Under the pieces are notes generated by a model that saw nothing but the letters and a program-made list of their open reading frames with translations, was not told the DNA's origin and ran no database searches. From a virus: a DNA stretch of 20,198 bases. Made by a program: the position numbers and the translations under genes. This document shows positions 1 to 6,659 of the stretch, piece by piece. The DNA lies in IMG/VR virus record IMGVR_UViG_3300018036_000096, positions 1 to 20,198 of that record; one strand, given 5' to 3'. Position 1 is the stretch's first letter, and each line of letters opens with the position of its first letter.

Positions 1-825
1 ACCTCCTGACCACCAACGAGTTTGCATTCTGATACCTTCTAAACCTTCGGTTCCAGTAATGTCACATCCCGTTATTAAAGTATTAGCGACTTGTATAGCT
101 CTTGATTCCGGTAAACTAGTTGTCGTTGTAGCTGTTGCGCTAATTGGTAAATACCCATTAGTTCCACTAGCTTGTAATCTCCATAGGGGGCTAGAACTAG
201 TACCTACTCCTAAGGTATTGCCATCGAAACTTAGATTAGAACTTTCAGCTAATTGATTTGAAGCATCTTCATATAAAACTCTTCCGGTAGTTCCTCCTAA
301 AATAGGGTCTCCAATCGAAAGAGATATAGAACCATTAGTAGCAGATGTTATTCTACCTTGAGCATCTACTGTTATATTAGCTAACGTATATGAACCGGCA
401 CTAACCGTAGTGTTAGATAAATCTATAGTACCTGTTGTAGTTATTGTTCCACCCGTTAGTCCAATTCCCGCTGTAATTGAAGTAACAGTTCCAGTTCCTG
501 TTGAACCATTGGACGCAGATGTGATTCTACCTTGAGCGTCTACTGTTATATCAGCATTTGTATATGAACCTGGTGAAACTGCAGTATTAGCAAGGCTAAT
601 TGTACCCGAAGTAGTTATTGTTCCTCCATCTAACCCAGTTCCAGCTGAGATTGATGTAACCGTACCTCCTCCGCTAGGGGTCTGCCAAGTTAGGTTTCCC
701 AAGCCGTCAGTTACGAGTGTTTGACCTGATAAACCGTCAATGGTTGGAAAAGTAAATGAACCGTTTCCTATGATTAATTCATCTACTGATAAGTTTATGT
801 ATTTTCTAGTAGTTTTTGATGGCAT
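1..825 (-). CDS. Tail fibre protein, N-terminal part (runs off the left edge)
   Basis: This is an open reading frame of 275 codons from the ATG at 825 leftward with no stop before the window edge, so only the N-terminal part is visible. The product begins MPSKTTRKYINLSVDELIIG and continues into a Gly/Thr/Ser-rich, beta-type sequence containing SGQTLVTDGLGNLTWQ. Two 55-residue repeats follow, at residues 54-108 and 112-166, each built as GTVTSI..G.GL.GGTITT.GTI.L and ending in ITVDAQGRITSA.NGS. This is the usual composition of trimeric phage tail fibres and side fibres, which carry receptor-binding tips at the C-terminus (here outside the window). It starts 30 nt after the stop of the upstream fibre gene, in the same direction. 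An AATAAATAAAC tract lies just before it and there is no Shine-Dalgarno. The exact fibre type cannot be told. Confidence 0.8.
   Translation of the reverse strand, partial: MPSKTTRKYINLSVDELIIGNGSFTFPTIDGLSGQTLVTDGLGNLTWQTPSGGGTVTSISAGTGLDGGTITTSGTISLANTAVSPGSYTNADITVDAQGRITSASNGSTGTGTVTSITAGIGLTGGTITTTGTIDLSNTTVSAGSYTLANITVDAQGRITSATNGSISLSIGDPILGGTTGRVLYEDASNQLAESSNLSFDGNTLGVGTSSSPLWRLQASGTNGYLPISATATTTTSLPESRAIQVANTLITGCDITGTEGLEGIRMQTRWWSGG
328..666 (-). repeat. Tandem 165-bp coding repeat in the tail fibre gene
   Basis: Two copies of a 55-codon unit lie at 502-666 and 328-492, separated by 9 bp. Both encode GTVTSI at the start and TVDAQGRITSA plus NGS at the end. They are similar in DNA as well as protein, so they look like a tandem duplication within a fibre shaft. 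Such units in phage fibres expand and contract by recombination. Confidence 0.8.
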
Positions 826-844
826 ATCAATTCTAACTTATTTA

Positions 845-857
845 GTTTATTTATTTT
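845..857 (-). promoter_or_regulatory. AATAAATAAAC box upstream of the partial tail fibre gene
   Basis: On the minus strand this reads AAAATAAATAAAC. It overlaps the TAA stop of the preceding fibre gene and begins 32 nt before the ATG at 825. It is the weakest of seven similar boxes (RATAAATAAWAAAAAT) seen before gene starts here. It could be a late promoter or an A-rich translation signal. Confidence 0.35.
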
Positions 858-2319
858 ATATTATTACCGCTTTCACGTTTCCTGCGGGATTTACACCAAA
901 TGTAACATCTACAGTTGTAGTTGTTGCATTATCAACGTCGGCGTATATTACTTCTCCAGTCACCTGGTCCCATAACTGAACAACAATATCCTCTGTTCCT
1001 CTAGCATGTGTAATAGTGTTAGCAGAACCGGCAATTCCCGGTGTAAAAGTAATAACAGCTTTATTCGCTGTTATTTTAGAATTTACCCATTCCTTAGTAA
1101 CGTATGCGTTATCTGTTTGTAAATCAATATCAACTGTAGATTCACCGGGAGTCCAAGTATTAGTTGGATTAGTCCAAAGTATATGTTGACCAAATGTAGT
1201 ATTTCCTTGATTTAATACATATGATAGTCTAGTGCTAACCAACTCTAAAGAACCGGGTACTCCTTGATTATACGTTCCATTATTAATAAGATTACCGTTA
1301 ACTATCACTAATCTTCCATCGTTATCTACCGTTACCCCTGGGTCAATTGTTAGGTCTCCCCATACCACATACATAGTGTTTTCAGGAATAGTTAAATCTG
1401 TAGTAATTGTATGAAACACAGAAGAACCTCCACCAGGCGTTACTGAGCCTCCTGCAGCAAGAACAACTACTCTAACTCTAGATAAATCCTGGGTAAAAGT
1501 TACGTCTATTGAATTTAATCCATAATTATCAATATGACCATCTATTCTGTCTCCGGTTATTTCATCTATAAAATCAACAACAACGCTCTCTGTTCCTAGG
1601 GCATGTGTAATAGTTTTGGTTACATTAGCCGTAAAGTTAGTTGTTCTAACATAATAAACAGTAGAACCTCCTCCACCTCCGCTTCCAGAAGTTAAACTAA
1701 ATATGTTTCCATTTTCATCTGTGAAATATATGTCCTGTGTAGTAGGAGTAGTCGCCGTTGCTAACAAAGGGTCTCCTATCCAAACAATACCACTTCCGGA
1801 AGCAGGCGTGTCTGGAATTCCAGGACTTCCTATTTGTTCTAAAAGAGTTAGTTGATAAAAAACTCCACCACCTCCGGTAAGGCTTACCCAGCCTCTACCA
1901 TCTAGGTACCCAATGAAATCTTCTCCAAAATCAGGTTTTTGATTTTGAACTCCAGTATAGATAATTTCACCCGGTATTCCCGTGTCAGGCCAATTATTAA
2001 AGTCAGTGTGTCGATATCTTTTTGCCTCGGCTACTTCAACCAAGAAAGAGTTACCTTCAGCTCTACCTTGAGAATCAATGTTAAATGTAGTAACACCATT
2101 TAGTTTTACACTAAAGTTATCAGATACATTAATATATTTAGTATTAAGAGTATCTAGCCCCTCAATAGCATTAGTCGTCTCATTATACGAAACGTTATTC
2201 AGAAATTCAAGTACAGCAGAAGAAAGATCGGTAAAATTAAGATTTGATACATCTATAATTGAACCGAGACTGGAATTAGTTAATTTTCTTACGTTTGAAA
2301 GTTTGGAATATATAGCCAT
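856..2319 (-). CDS. Tail fibre / adhesin-like virion protein with duplicated beta domain
   Basis: A 487-aa protein rich in Gly, Thr, Val and Asn, with low-complexity Gly linkers near residues 149-152 and 213-218. An N-terminal section (about 1-95) is followed by a segment around 111-150 (PGEIIYTG, FIGYLDGRGWVSLTG) of a type common in phage fibres that carry a particle-attachment or tip domain. A 60-65-residue domain occurs twice, at about 228-288 and 423-487, each with TITHA.GTE followed by VV and a TG-containing turn. Between them (about 300-365) is a beta-helix-like stretch with DLTIPENT and NGNLINNGTY. The gene sits between another fibre gene (30 nt downstream) and the amidoligase-like gene upstream. 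The family is inferred from composition and repeats, so a structural role is likely, but receptor binding is only an inference. Some other virion decoration protein is the alternative. Confidence 0.65.
   Translation of the reverse strand: MAIYSKLSNVRKLTNSSLGSIIDVSNLNFTDLSSAVLEFLNNVSYNETTNAIEGLDTLNTKYINVSDNFSVKLNGVTTFNIDSQGRAEGNSFLVEVAEAKRYRHTDFNNWPDTGIPGEIIYTGVQNQKPDFGEDFIGYLDGRGWVSLTGGGGVFYQLTLLEQIGSPGIPDTPASGSGIVWIGDPLLATATTPTTQDIYFTDENGNIFSLTSGSGGGGGSTVYYVRTTNFTANVTKTITHALGTESVVVDFIDEITGDRIDGHIDNYGLNSIDVTFTQDLSRVRVVVLAAGGSVTPGGGSSVFHTITTDLTIPENTMYVVWGDLTIDPGVTVDNDGRLVIVNGNLINNGTYNQGVPGSLELVSTRLSYVLNQGNTTFGQHILWTNPTNTWTPGESTVDIDLQTDNAYVTKEWVNSKITANKAVITFTPGIAGSANTITHARGTEDIVVQLWDQVTGEVIYADVDNATTTTVDVTFGVNPAGNVKAVII
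859..1638 (-). repeat. Duplicated ~60-codon domain inside the 487-aa fibre gene
   Basis: Copies at about 1456-1638 and 859-1053 encode similar domains (ITHALGTESVVVDF and ITHARGTEDIVVQLW, then a DE/DQ-x-TG turn and a DVTF strand). A near-identical DNA core remains at about 991-1016 and 1588-1613 (ctctgttcct followed by gcatgtgtaatagt). The copies are separated by about 400 bp of different sequence. Confidence 0.7.
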
Positions 2320-2331
2320 TTATCAATCCTA

Positions 2332-2350
2332 CTATTTTTTTTATTTATTC
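2332..2350 (-). promoter_or_regulatory. GAATAAATAAAAAAAATAG box upstream of the 487-aa fibre gene
   Basis: Read on the minus strand, the 44-bp spacer before the ATG at 2319 carries GAATAAATAAAAAAAATAG, beginning 31 nt before the start. It matches the RATAAATAAWAAAAAT box found before six other genes here. It could be a T4-type late promoter (compare TATAAATA) or an A-rich ribosome-loading tract. A weak AGGA follows it, 10 nt before the ATG. Confidence 0.45.
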
Positions 2351-2363
2351 TAGAAAAACATGA

Positions 2364-3692
2364 CTAATTATTACTCGACTTGTTTATTAATTCCGTTTTT
2401 TCGTCTATCGTTGATTCTTGTGAAAAATTACCATCGAATACAATACAATTCTTTAAATCTGCGTTTATTATCTTATTGTAATCGCTGTATATAGAAGAAG
2501 ATTTTATCTCATTTAAATAACCACCGTATGTACAATGAGATAATTTAGAATATTTTATATCATTATTAGAATATAGATCACTTCTTGCTATGTTAGAATT
2601 TCTAATATGACATTGTTCAAATAAACAGTCACTTACATCTGCCTCTACGTGACAGTTAAAAAAGTCAATGTTACTTAGTGAAAATCCTTTTTTTATCCTA
2701 GCGTCCTTTACCTGAACTCTTTTTCTAGAGGTATCGTAATTAATGACAGCTTTTTCCATCTCGCAACATGATATCAATTCAAATAATTTATTTCTAATTG
2801 ATTGATAGTTTGATTCAATTAAAAAAGAATGTTTCTTAAGATCAACATGGAGATGAATATCTGGATATTTGTATTTAAAAGTGCTGTAGTCTTTTGTAGA
2901 ATCAATTACATACTGATATTTTTCAAGTAATTTTTCTATCTTTCTTTTTTCATCTATCTCAAAAGAAAAATTATTCTTCAAGGTTTCGTATAGATGCTTA
3001 GACGTATAATTAATTAGATTTATTGTTTCTTCTTTCTTTCTCTGATAATTTTTTCCACCTGCATACTTTATATCTATATAGCCTTTATCTATTGATGAAA
3101 AATCTGTACCAAAATTAGAAGATTCAGGAAAATTATATTCTATGGGATTAGCTTTCTCTAATAGAGAACCCGTTAGTCTACTTGAGTACAACTGTTTAGG
3201 GTAAATGAAAATAGCTTTGCTTTGGTGAATCTTTTGTTTATCAGAAGCAACATTAGGCCACCATTTGAATATCTGGTTCTCGTTTAGATTTAATATGTAT
3301 TTAAATTTATTTAGACCTTCTAATCTATATTTTAAATCCAAATCACTTTCATTCAATGAAACCTTGATTCCCATGTTGGTTCTACCGTTTGTAAAACCCA
3401 TTTCATTAATAAAATTCATACATTTAAGCATTGTATGAATCCCTGTATGATATGGCATAAGATCAGTATCAATTCGATTCATTCTATGACCACCATCAAA
3501 ATCAGGTGAAACATATATAGCTTCATCTACGAATCTAATCTGTCTTTTGTTCCCTACTGAGATAACGTTTTTCCCTAGGTATTTAGCTAATTTGCTAGCT
3601 ATTTTCTTTCTAGAAAGAGGAGAAAAAAACTGAAAGGAAAAACCTACATTAGTATTATCAAAAAGAAACTTATTTTCTATATTATTATACAC
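2364..3692 (-). CDS. Amidoligase-like protein with C-terminal pentapeptide-like region
   Basis: A 442-aa protein. Residues 16-24 (VGFSFQFFS), 58-70 (AIYVSPDFDGGHR) and 96-115 (NEMGFTNGRTNMGIKVSLNE) follow the pattern of the putative amidoligase (COOH-NH2 ligase) family. In that family a GxExEF-type strand, an acidic/ExxSP segment and a T-G-x-H-hxhs strand form the active site. Here the usual acidic residue in the first motif is Phe/Gln, and the usual His is replaced in NMGIKVS, so catalysis is doubtful. Residues about 204-222 (YIDIKYAGGKNYQRKKEE) resemble the family's later conserved Arg/Gly-Gly segment. From about 338 to 432 there are pentapeptide-like rungs (FFNCHVEADVSDCLFEQCHI, then IRNSNIARSDL), suggesting a short right-handed beta-helix. 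The start is GTG: an in-frame TAA lies 15-17 nt upstream and no ATG is closer than residue 71. The role is unknown; phages carry such proteins near structural genes. An inactive structural derivative is possible. Confidence 0.45.
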   Translation of the reverse strand: MYNNIENKFLFDNTNVGFSFQFFSPLSRKKIASKLAKYLGKNVISVGNKRQIRFVDEAIYVSPDFDGGHRMNRIDTDLMPYHTGIHTMLKCMNFINEMGFTNGRTNMGIKVSLNESDLDLKYRLEGLNKFKYILNLNENQIFKWWPNVASDKQKIHQSKAIFIYPKQLYSSRLTGSLLEKANPIEYNFPESSNFGTDFSSIDKGYIDIKYAGGKNYQRKKEETINLINYTSKHLYETLKNNFSFEIDEKRKIEKLLEKYQYVIDSTKDYSTFKYKYPDIHLHVDLKKHSFLIESNYQSIRNKLFELISCCEMEKAVINYDTSRKRVQVKDARIKKGFSLSNIDFFNCHVEADVSDCLFEQCHIRNSNIARSDLYSNNDIKYSKLSHCTYGGYLNEIKSSSIYSDYNKIINADLKNCIVFDGNFSQESTIDEKTELINKSSNN

Positions 3693-3726
3693 AGGTAATG
3701 TTTTTTATTATTTATCAAAACCTGTG
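3690..3726. repeat. Inverted repeat spanning the start of the amidoligase-like gene
   Basis: CACAGGT at 3690-3696 and ACCTGTG at 3720-3726 form a perfect 7-bp inverted repeat with a 23-nt spacer. In the mRNA of the leftward gene, one arm contains the GTG start codon and the spacer contains the GATAAATAATAAAAAAC box. It could be an operator, or a hairpin hiding the start. A 7-bp repeat with this spacing could also arise by chance in a 20-kb AT-rich window. Confidence 0.35.
3700..3716 (-). promoter_or_regulatory. GATAAATAATAAAAAAC box upstream of the amidoligase-like gene
   Basis: The minus strand reads GATAAATAATAAAAAAC, beginning 24 nt before the GTG at 3692. Its first 16 nt are identical to the box before the gene at 13986 on the other strand. 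The same motif on opposite strands, each time upstream of a gene, supports a function as a late promoter or translation signal. Confidence 0.5.
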
Positions 3727-3741
3727 AATATTTTTTGAATA

Positions 3742-3963
3742 CTAGACTATCTTTATTGATACTTCATCCTTGTGTATCCATACTTCTTCACCTGACATAA
3801 ATTTTTCTTCATCTTCTTTGTTGTAAAGGTATGTCTTAGTTGGATATTTTGCAAGTTGATATGTGCCCTGTTCATATCTCCAAGCTAGTTCAAATGTTTT
3901 TACAACTGGTGAAAAGCCAAATATTTCATGTTCGTTAGTGTAATCTATAATTTTTACTTTCAT
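3742..3963 (-). CDS. Small hypothetical protein (73 aa)
   Basis: I do not recognise this protein. It is soluble-looking with mixed charge (MKVKIIDYTNEHEIFGFSPV at the start, WIHKDEVSIKIV at the end), with several aromatic residues and no cysteine or membrane segment. The alternation of short hydrophobic strands with polar turns suggests a small beta-rich fold. It is the first gene of the leftward set, starting at the divergent spacer. Unlike its neighbours it has no RATAAATAA box upstream. A TATAAT hexamer lies there instead, which may mean different timing of expression. It ends 49 nt before the next leftward gene. Confidence 0.65.
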   Translation of the reverse strand: MKVKIIDYTNEHEIFGFSPVVKTFELAWRYEQGTYQLAKYPTKTYLYNKEDEEKFMSGEEVWIHKDEVSIKIV

Positions 3964-3972
3964 GATTTAAAA

Positions 3973-3990
3973 CTTTTATATATTATACTA
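3973..3990 (-). promoter_or_regulatory. Possible sigma70-like -10 element in the divergent spacer
   Basis: The minus strand reads TAGTATAATATATAAAAG here, with a TATAAT hexamer (plus-strand 3982-3987) about 19 nt before the ATG at 3963. No good -35 element is evident 17 bp upstream. In sequence this AT-rich, a TATAAT is weak evidence. If real, it would give the 73-aa gene an early or host-type promoter, distinct from the boxes before structural genes. Confidence 0.25.
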
Positions 3991-4003
3991 ATAAAAGATT
4001 AAA

Positions 4004-4020
4004 GATAAATAAAAATAAAT
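4004..4020 (+). promoter_or_regulatory. GATAAATAAAAATAAAT box upstream of the gp6-like gene
   Basis: The box begins 25 nt before the ATG at 4029 and starts the long rightward block. It matches the RATAAATAAWAAAAAT consensus found before other leading genes. No purine-rich Shine-Dalgarno lies between it and the start. Confidence 0.5.
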
Positions 4021-4028
4021 GTTCACAG

Positions 4029-5693
4029 ATGGCAAATACAACATCTAATTGGAAAATATTTAAATCTTTAGATTATTCTATCCAGCTTATTTTAAAGCAA
4101 ACCATTGATTATTTGTCAGGTAAATTCAATCAGAGTTTACAAGTCTTTACAGCAGCCAGTCCTTTTGGACAGGTTATTCTGGTTTTAGAGAACCTAAGCC
4201 AGATGATTCTTTATTATATTGAGGATTCCATAACTGAATTAAGTATAATTGACGCAACAAGGCTTTCTTCTGTATATTCAATTGCAACAATAGCTGGTCA
4301 TAATCCAAGTAGAGCAATCTCAGCATCTGGGGAAATAGGAATGAAATCAACGTCAGCAGCAAGGCAGGCTGATTTTGACATAATATTGATACCTAATTTA
4401 AGTAGAATAAAATCACTCAATAATGGTTTACAATATATTTTATATTTTTCACAGGATGATATAAAATTTTCGATGAAAGGAAACACAGATGGATTATCGG
4501 CTAAAATATTACAAGGAAGTATTGAAACTCAAACGTTAGTAGCTAGAGGTCAGGAACTTGAAAGCTTTTCAATTAATTCACCTCAGAATTTTCTAGTTGA
4601 TAACTACCTAGTTGAAGTTTATATAAACGGTGAAAAATGGACTAGGTATAACTCCATACTTGATATGCCACGTGGAGCCAAAGGATTTCTAGTTAAAACA
4701 GGTGTTACATCAGGTGTAGATATTTATTTTGGAAATGAATCCTTTGGGAAAATACCAAGTCGAGGATCTGAAATTAGAGTTCAATACCTGGTAAATAATG
4801 GAGCAAGTGGAAACATAACAACTGATCAAGTCGAACAGGTTAAATTTGAATGGTCAGATACTGGTTTTACTTTAACCGGAAAAGAAGTAGAGTTAAATGA
4901 ATATATCACAATTAAAACCATCCATTCACCTCAATTTGGAGCAAACCCTGAGGATCAAAACTTAACTAGATTACTTGCACCTAAAACATCAAAAAGCTTT
5001 GCATTAGTTAACGTAGACCACTATGAATCTGTTCTTTCTAGACTTAAACTTTTTTCAGTAATATCTGTTTTCTTAGATGAAAAAGACAGTAGACTGTTGA
5101 ATCTGTTTCTAGTTCCTGACGTTACAAACCTATTTAACACTGGTCAGGATTACTTTAATATAGATCCTTCTAAATTTAAATTAACTGAGTTTCGTAAAAA
5201 TGAGTTGCTCAGATACTTAGACAAAACAGGTTCCAAACTAATATCCACAGATGTTAAAATCGTTGACCCTGTGATAAAGAAATACGTGATTAATGTTAGC
5301 ATTATAGTATTCGATGATGTAGCGACAGAGGTCATTAAAAGAGATGTTTATAACGAATTAGGTAATTACTTTATTAAGAACAAACGTAAAAAGCGAATTC
5401 CTAAAAGTGATCTAATTAGAGTTTTAGAAGATGTAGCTGGAGTCGATTCAGTTTCAATAAATATTGTATCAGAAGCTAATGAAGCATCGAAAATAGCAGA
5501 TCCTAACGCAGCAGATATAGGATTAGATGAATTTAATGATATTTTAATTGGAGACTTTGAACTAGCTATAATTCAAGGTGGATTCAAAGACCGGTATGGA
5601 AATGAATATTCTCAAGGAATATCCGATGAGGCTCTTGGATCAGTTAATATACAAATAAAAAATATAGTGCCTAGGCCCTTAAGCCTACAATAA
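4029..5693 (+). CDS. Baseplate wedge protein, T4 gp6-like
   Basis: A 554-aa protein whose layout fits the gp6 / baseplate J-like family, which forms the wedge ring of contractile-tail baseplates and transmits sheath contraction. The N-terminal helical section (about 15-100) contains PFGQVILVLENLSQMILYYI followed by EDSITE and GHNPSRA, which resembles gp6-type N-termini of T4-like phages. A central beta-rich section (about 180-270) has VEVYINGEKW and a GVDIYFGNESFGKIPSRGSE strand pair of the kind found in baseplate J proteins. The C-terminal section (about 380-480) has D/P-rich loops, IPKSDLIRVLEDVAGVDSV and a basic NKRKKR turn. At 554 aa it is somewhat shorter than T4 gp6 (660 aa). It leads an apparent operon with a 1-nt gap to the next gene. 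The family call is made by eye from motifs. Confidence 0.7.
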   Translation: MANTTSNWKIFKSLDYSIQLILKQTIDYLSGKFNQSLQVFTAASPFGQVILVLENLSQMILYYIEDSITELSIIDATRLSSVYSIATIAGHNPSRAISASGEIGMKSTSAARQADFDIILIPNLSRIKSLNNGLQYILYFSQDDIKFSMKGNTDGLSAKILQGSIETQTLVARGQELESFSINSPQNFLVDNYLVEVYINGEKWTRYNSILDMPRGAKGFLVKTGVTSGVDIYFGNESFGKIPSRGSEIRVQYLVNNGASGNITTDQVEQVKFEWSDTGFTLTGKEVELNEYITIKTIHSPQFGANPEDQNLTRLLAPKTSKSFALVNVDHYESVLSRLKLFSVISVFLDEKDSRLLNLFLVPDVTNLFNTGQDYFNIDPSKFKLTEFRKNELLRYLDKTGSKLISTDVKIVDPVIKKYVINVSIIVFDDVATEVIKRDVYNELGNYFIKNKRKKRIPKSDLIRVLEDVAGVDSVSINIVSEANEASKIADPNAADIGLDEFNDILIGDFELAIIQGGFKDRYGNEYSQGISDEALGSVNIQIKNIVPRPLSLQ

Positions 5694-5694
5694 T

Positions 5695-5940
5695 ATGACA
5701 AAGAATAGTATATATCGAGCTGCTTACGAGCGTAAACAACAATTATTAAATACGGGTTATGATTACAAAGATAAAATCATGAAAAACACCTTATCTAGCC
5801 AAATGTTTGGAGTGAATGAGACATTGGATACGTTTTTAGAAAACATAAATACTGTAGCTTACGAAAACATAGAAGCTGTAAAACAAATTAAAATATTTGC
5901 AAACCCTGCTTTGGAAAAATATGAGAAAAACATAAAATAA
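5695..5940 (+). CDS. Small hypothetical protein (81 aa)
   Basis: I do not recognise this protein. It is a helical, slightly basic protein (MTKNSIYRAAYERKQQLLNT at the start) with no membrane segment, cysteine or known motif. It starts 1 nt after the stop of the gp6-like gene and ends 7 nt before the gp16-like gene, so it is probably translationally coupled within the same transcript. Lying between baseplate and packaging genes, it could be a small virion or assembly protein, but nothing in the sequence proves that. Confidence 0.75.
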   Translation: MTKNSIYRAAYERKQQLLNTGYDYKDKIMKNTLSSQMFGVNETLDTFLENINTVAYENIEAVKQIKIFANPALEKYEKNIK

Positions 5941-5947
5941 TAGATTC

Positions 5948-6655
5948 ATGCTTAACGATAAAGAAAATAGAAAGGCATTAAAAAGTGAAATAGAGAGCCT
6001 ACTAAGTGGAATGAACCATCAGGAATTCGATGATCTAAATGCCGATCAAGAGCTAATGGAAGACGTTAAACCTGAAAGTCCCTATGATTTTGATGAAATG
6101 ACGGAAGGATTCAATAGAAAGGCTCAGGAAATAACAGATTCTCTATTTGAATATTATGTTGAACTAGGAATTCTAGAGGAAAACAATTATGTTAAATTAA
6201 AGAAAGAAATGGACACTATTAATATGTCTAACATTTTTTTTCAAATAAAAACTCTTAAGATCACCATTACAAAAATAATGGAAGAAATAACTACTGGAAA
6301 CACAAACCCTCGTCTAATGGAGGTTTTTGGTCAACTTCAGGATAAACTTAAAACCTTAACTCAAACTCAAGCTAATCACTTGTTGTTTTTAGAGGAATCA
6401 TATAAAAAGATTAACGCTGAAGATCCTAAAAATGCTAACAATACTCTTGAAAACAACAATAAAGAGGGTGAATTTTTCGTATCTGTTGGAACTAAAAACA
6501 TGATAGAAAGTTTACCTGAAGCTCAGAAATACGAAATGGACACTGACTTGATAGATCCTTCTAATAAAAATGAGCTAATGAAGGAGAAAAACATTGAGAT
6601 CGAAGAAGACAAAGATTCTGATTCAGATTTTATCGATGTAACTGAAATAATTTAA
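5948..6655 (+). CDS. Terminase small subunit, T4 gp16-like
   Basis: A 235-aa acidic protein directly upstream (4 nt) of the large terminase gene, the normal place for the small subunit. Small subunits form a ring that recognises DNA and controls the large subunit. Residues 120-134 (NPRLMEVFGQLQDKL) closely resemble the T4 gp16 segment as I recall it (SPRHMEVFATLMGQM), and lie in a helical coiled-coil core of about 60-157. A later segment, FFVSVGTKNMIESLPEA (about 176-192), matches the position and pattern of T4 gp16's VFMGSPTELMDEIGDA. The acidic N-terminal section (about 22-50) and the very acidic tail (EIEEDKDSDSDFIDVTEII) are extra compared with T4's 164 aa. The identification rests on these recalled motifs and the gene order. 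Confidence 0.72.
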   Translation: MLNDKENRKALKSEIESLLSGMNHQEFDDLNADQELMEDVKPESPYDFDEMTEGFNRKAQEITDSLFEYYVELGILEENNYVKLKKEMDTINMSNIFFQIKTLKITITKIMEEITTGNTNPRLMEVFGQLQDKLKTLTQTQANHLLFLEESYKKINAEDPKNANNTLENNNKEGEFFVSVGTKNMIESLPEAQKYEMDTDLIDPSNKNELMKEKNIEIEEDKDSDSDFIDVTEII

Positions 6656-6659
6656 TCTT

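Noticed and set aside
59-979. Plus-strand open frames at 59-256 and 740-979.
   Set aside because: Both are antisense to clear tail fibre coding sequence (repeats and Gly/Thr motifs on the minus strand) and lack independent support.
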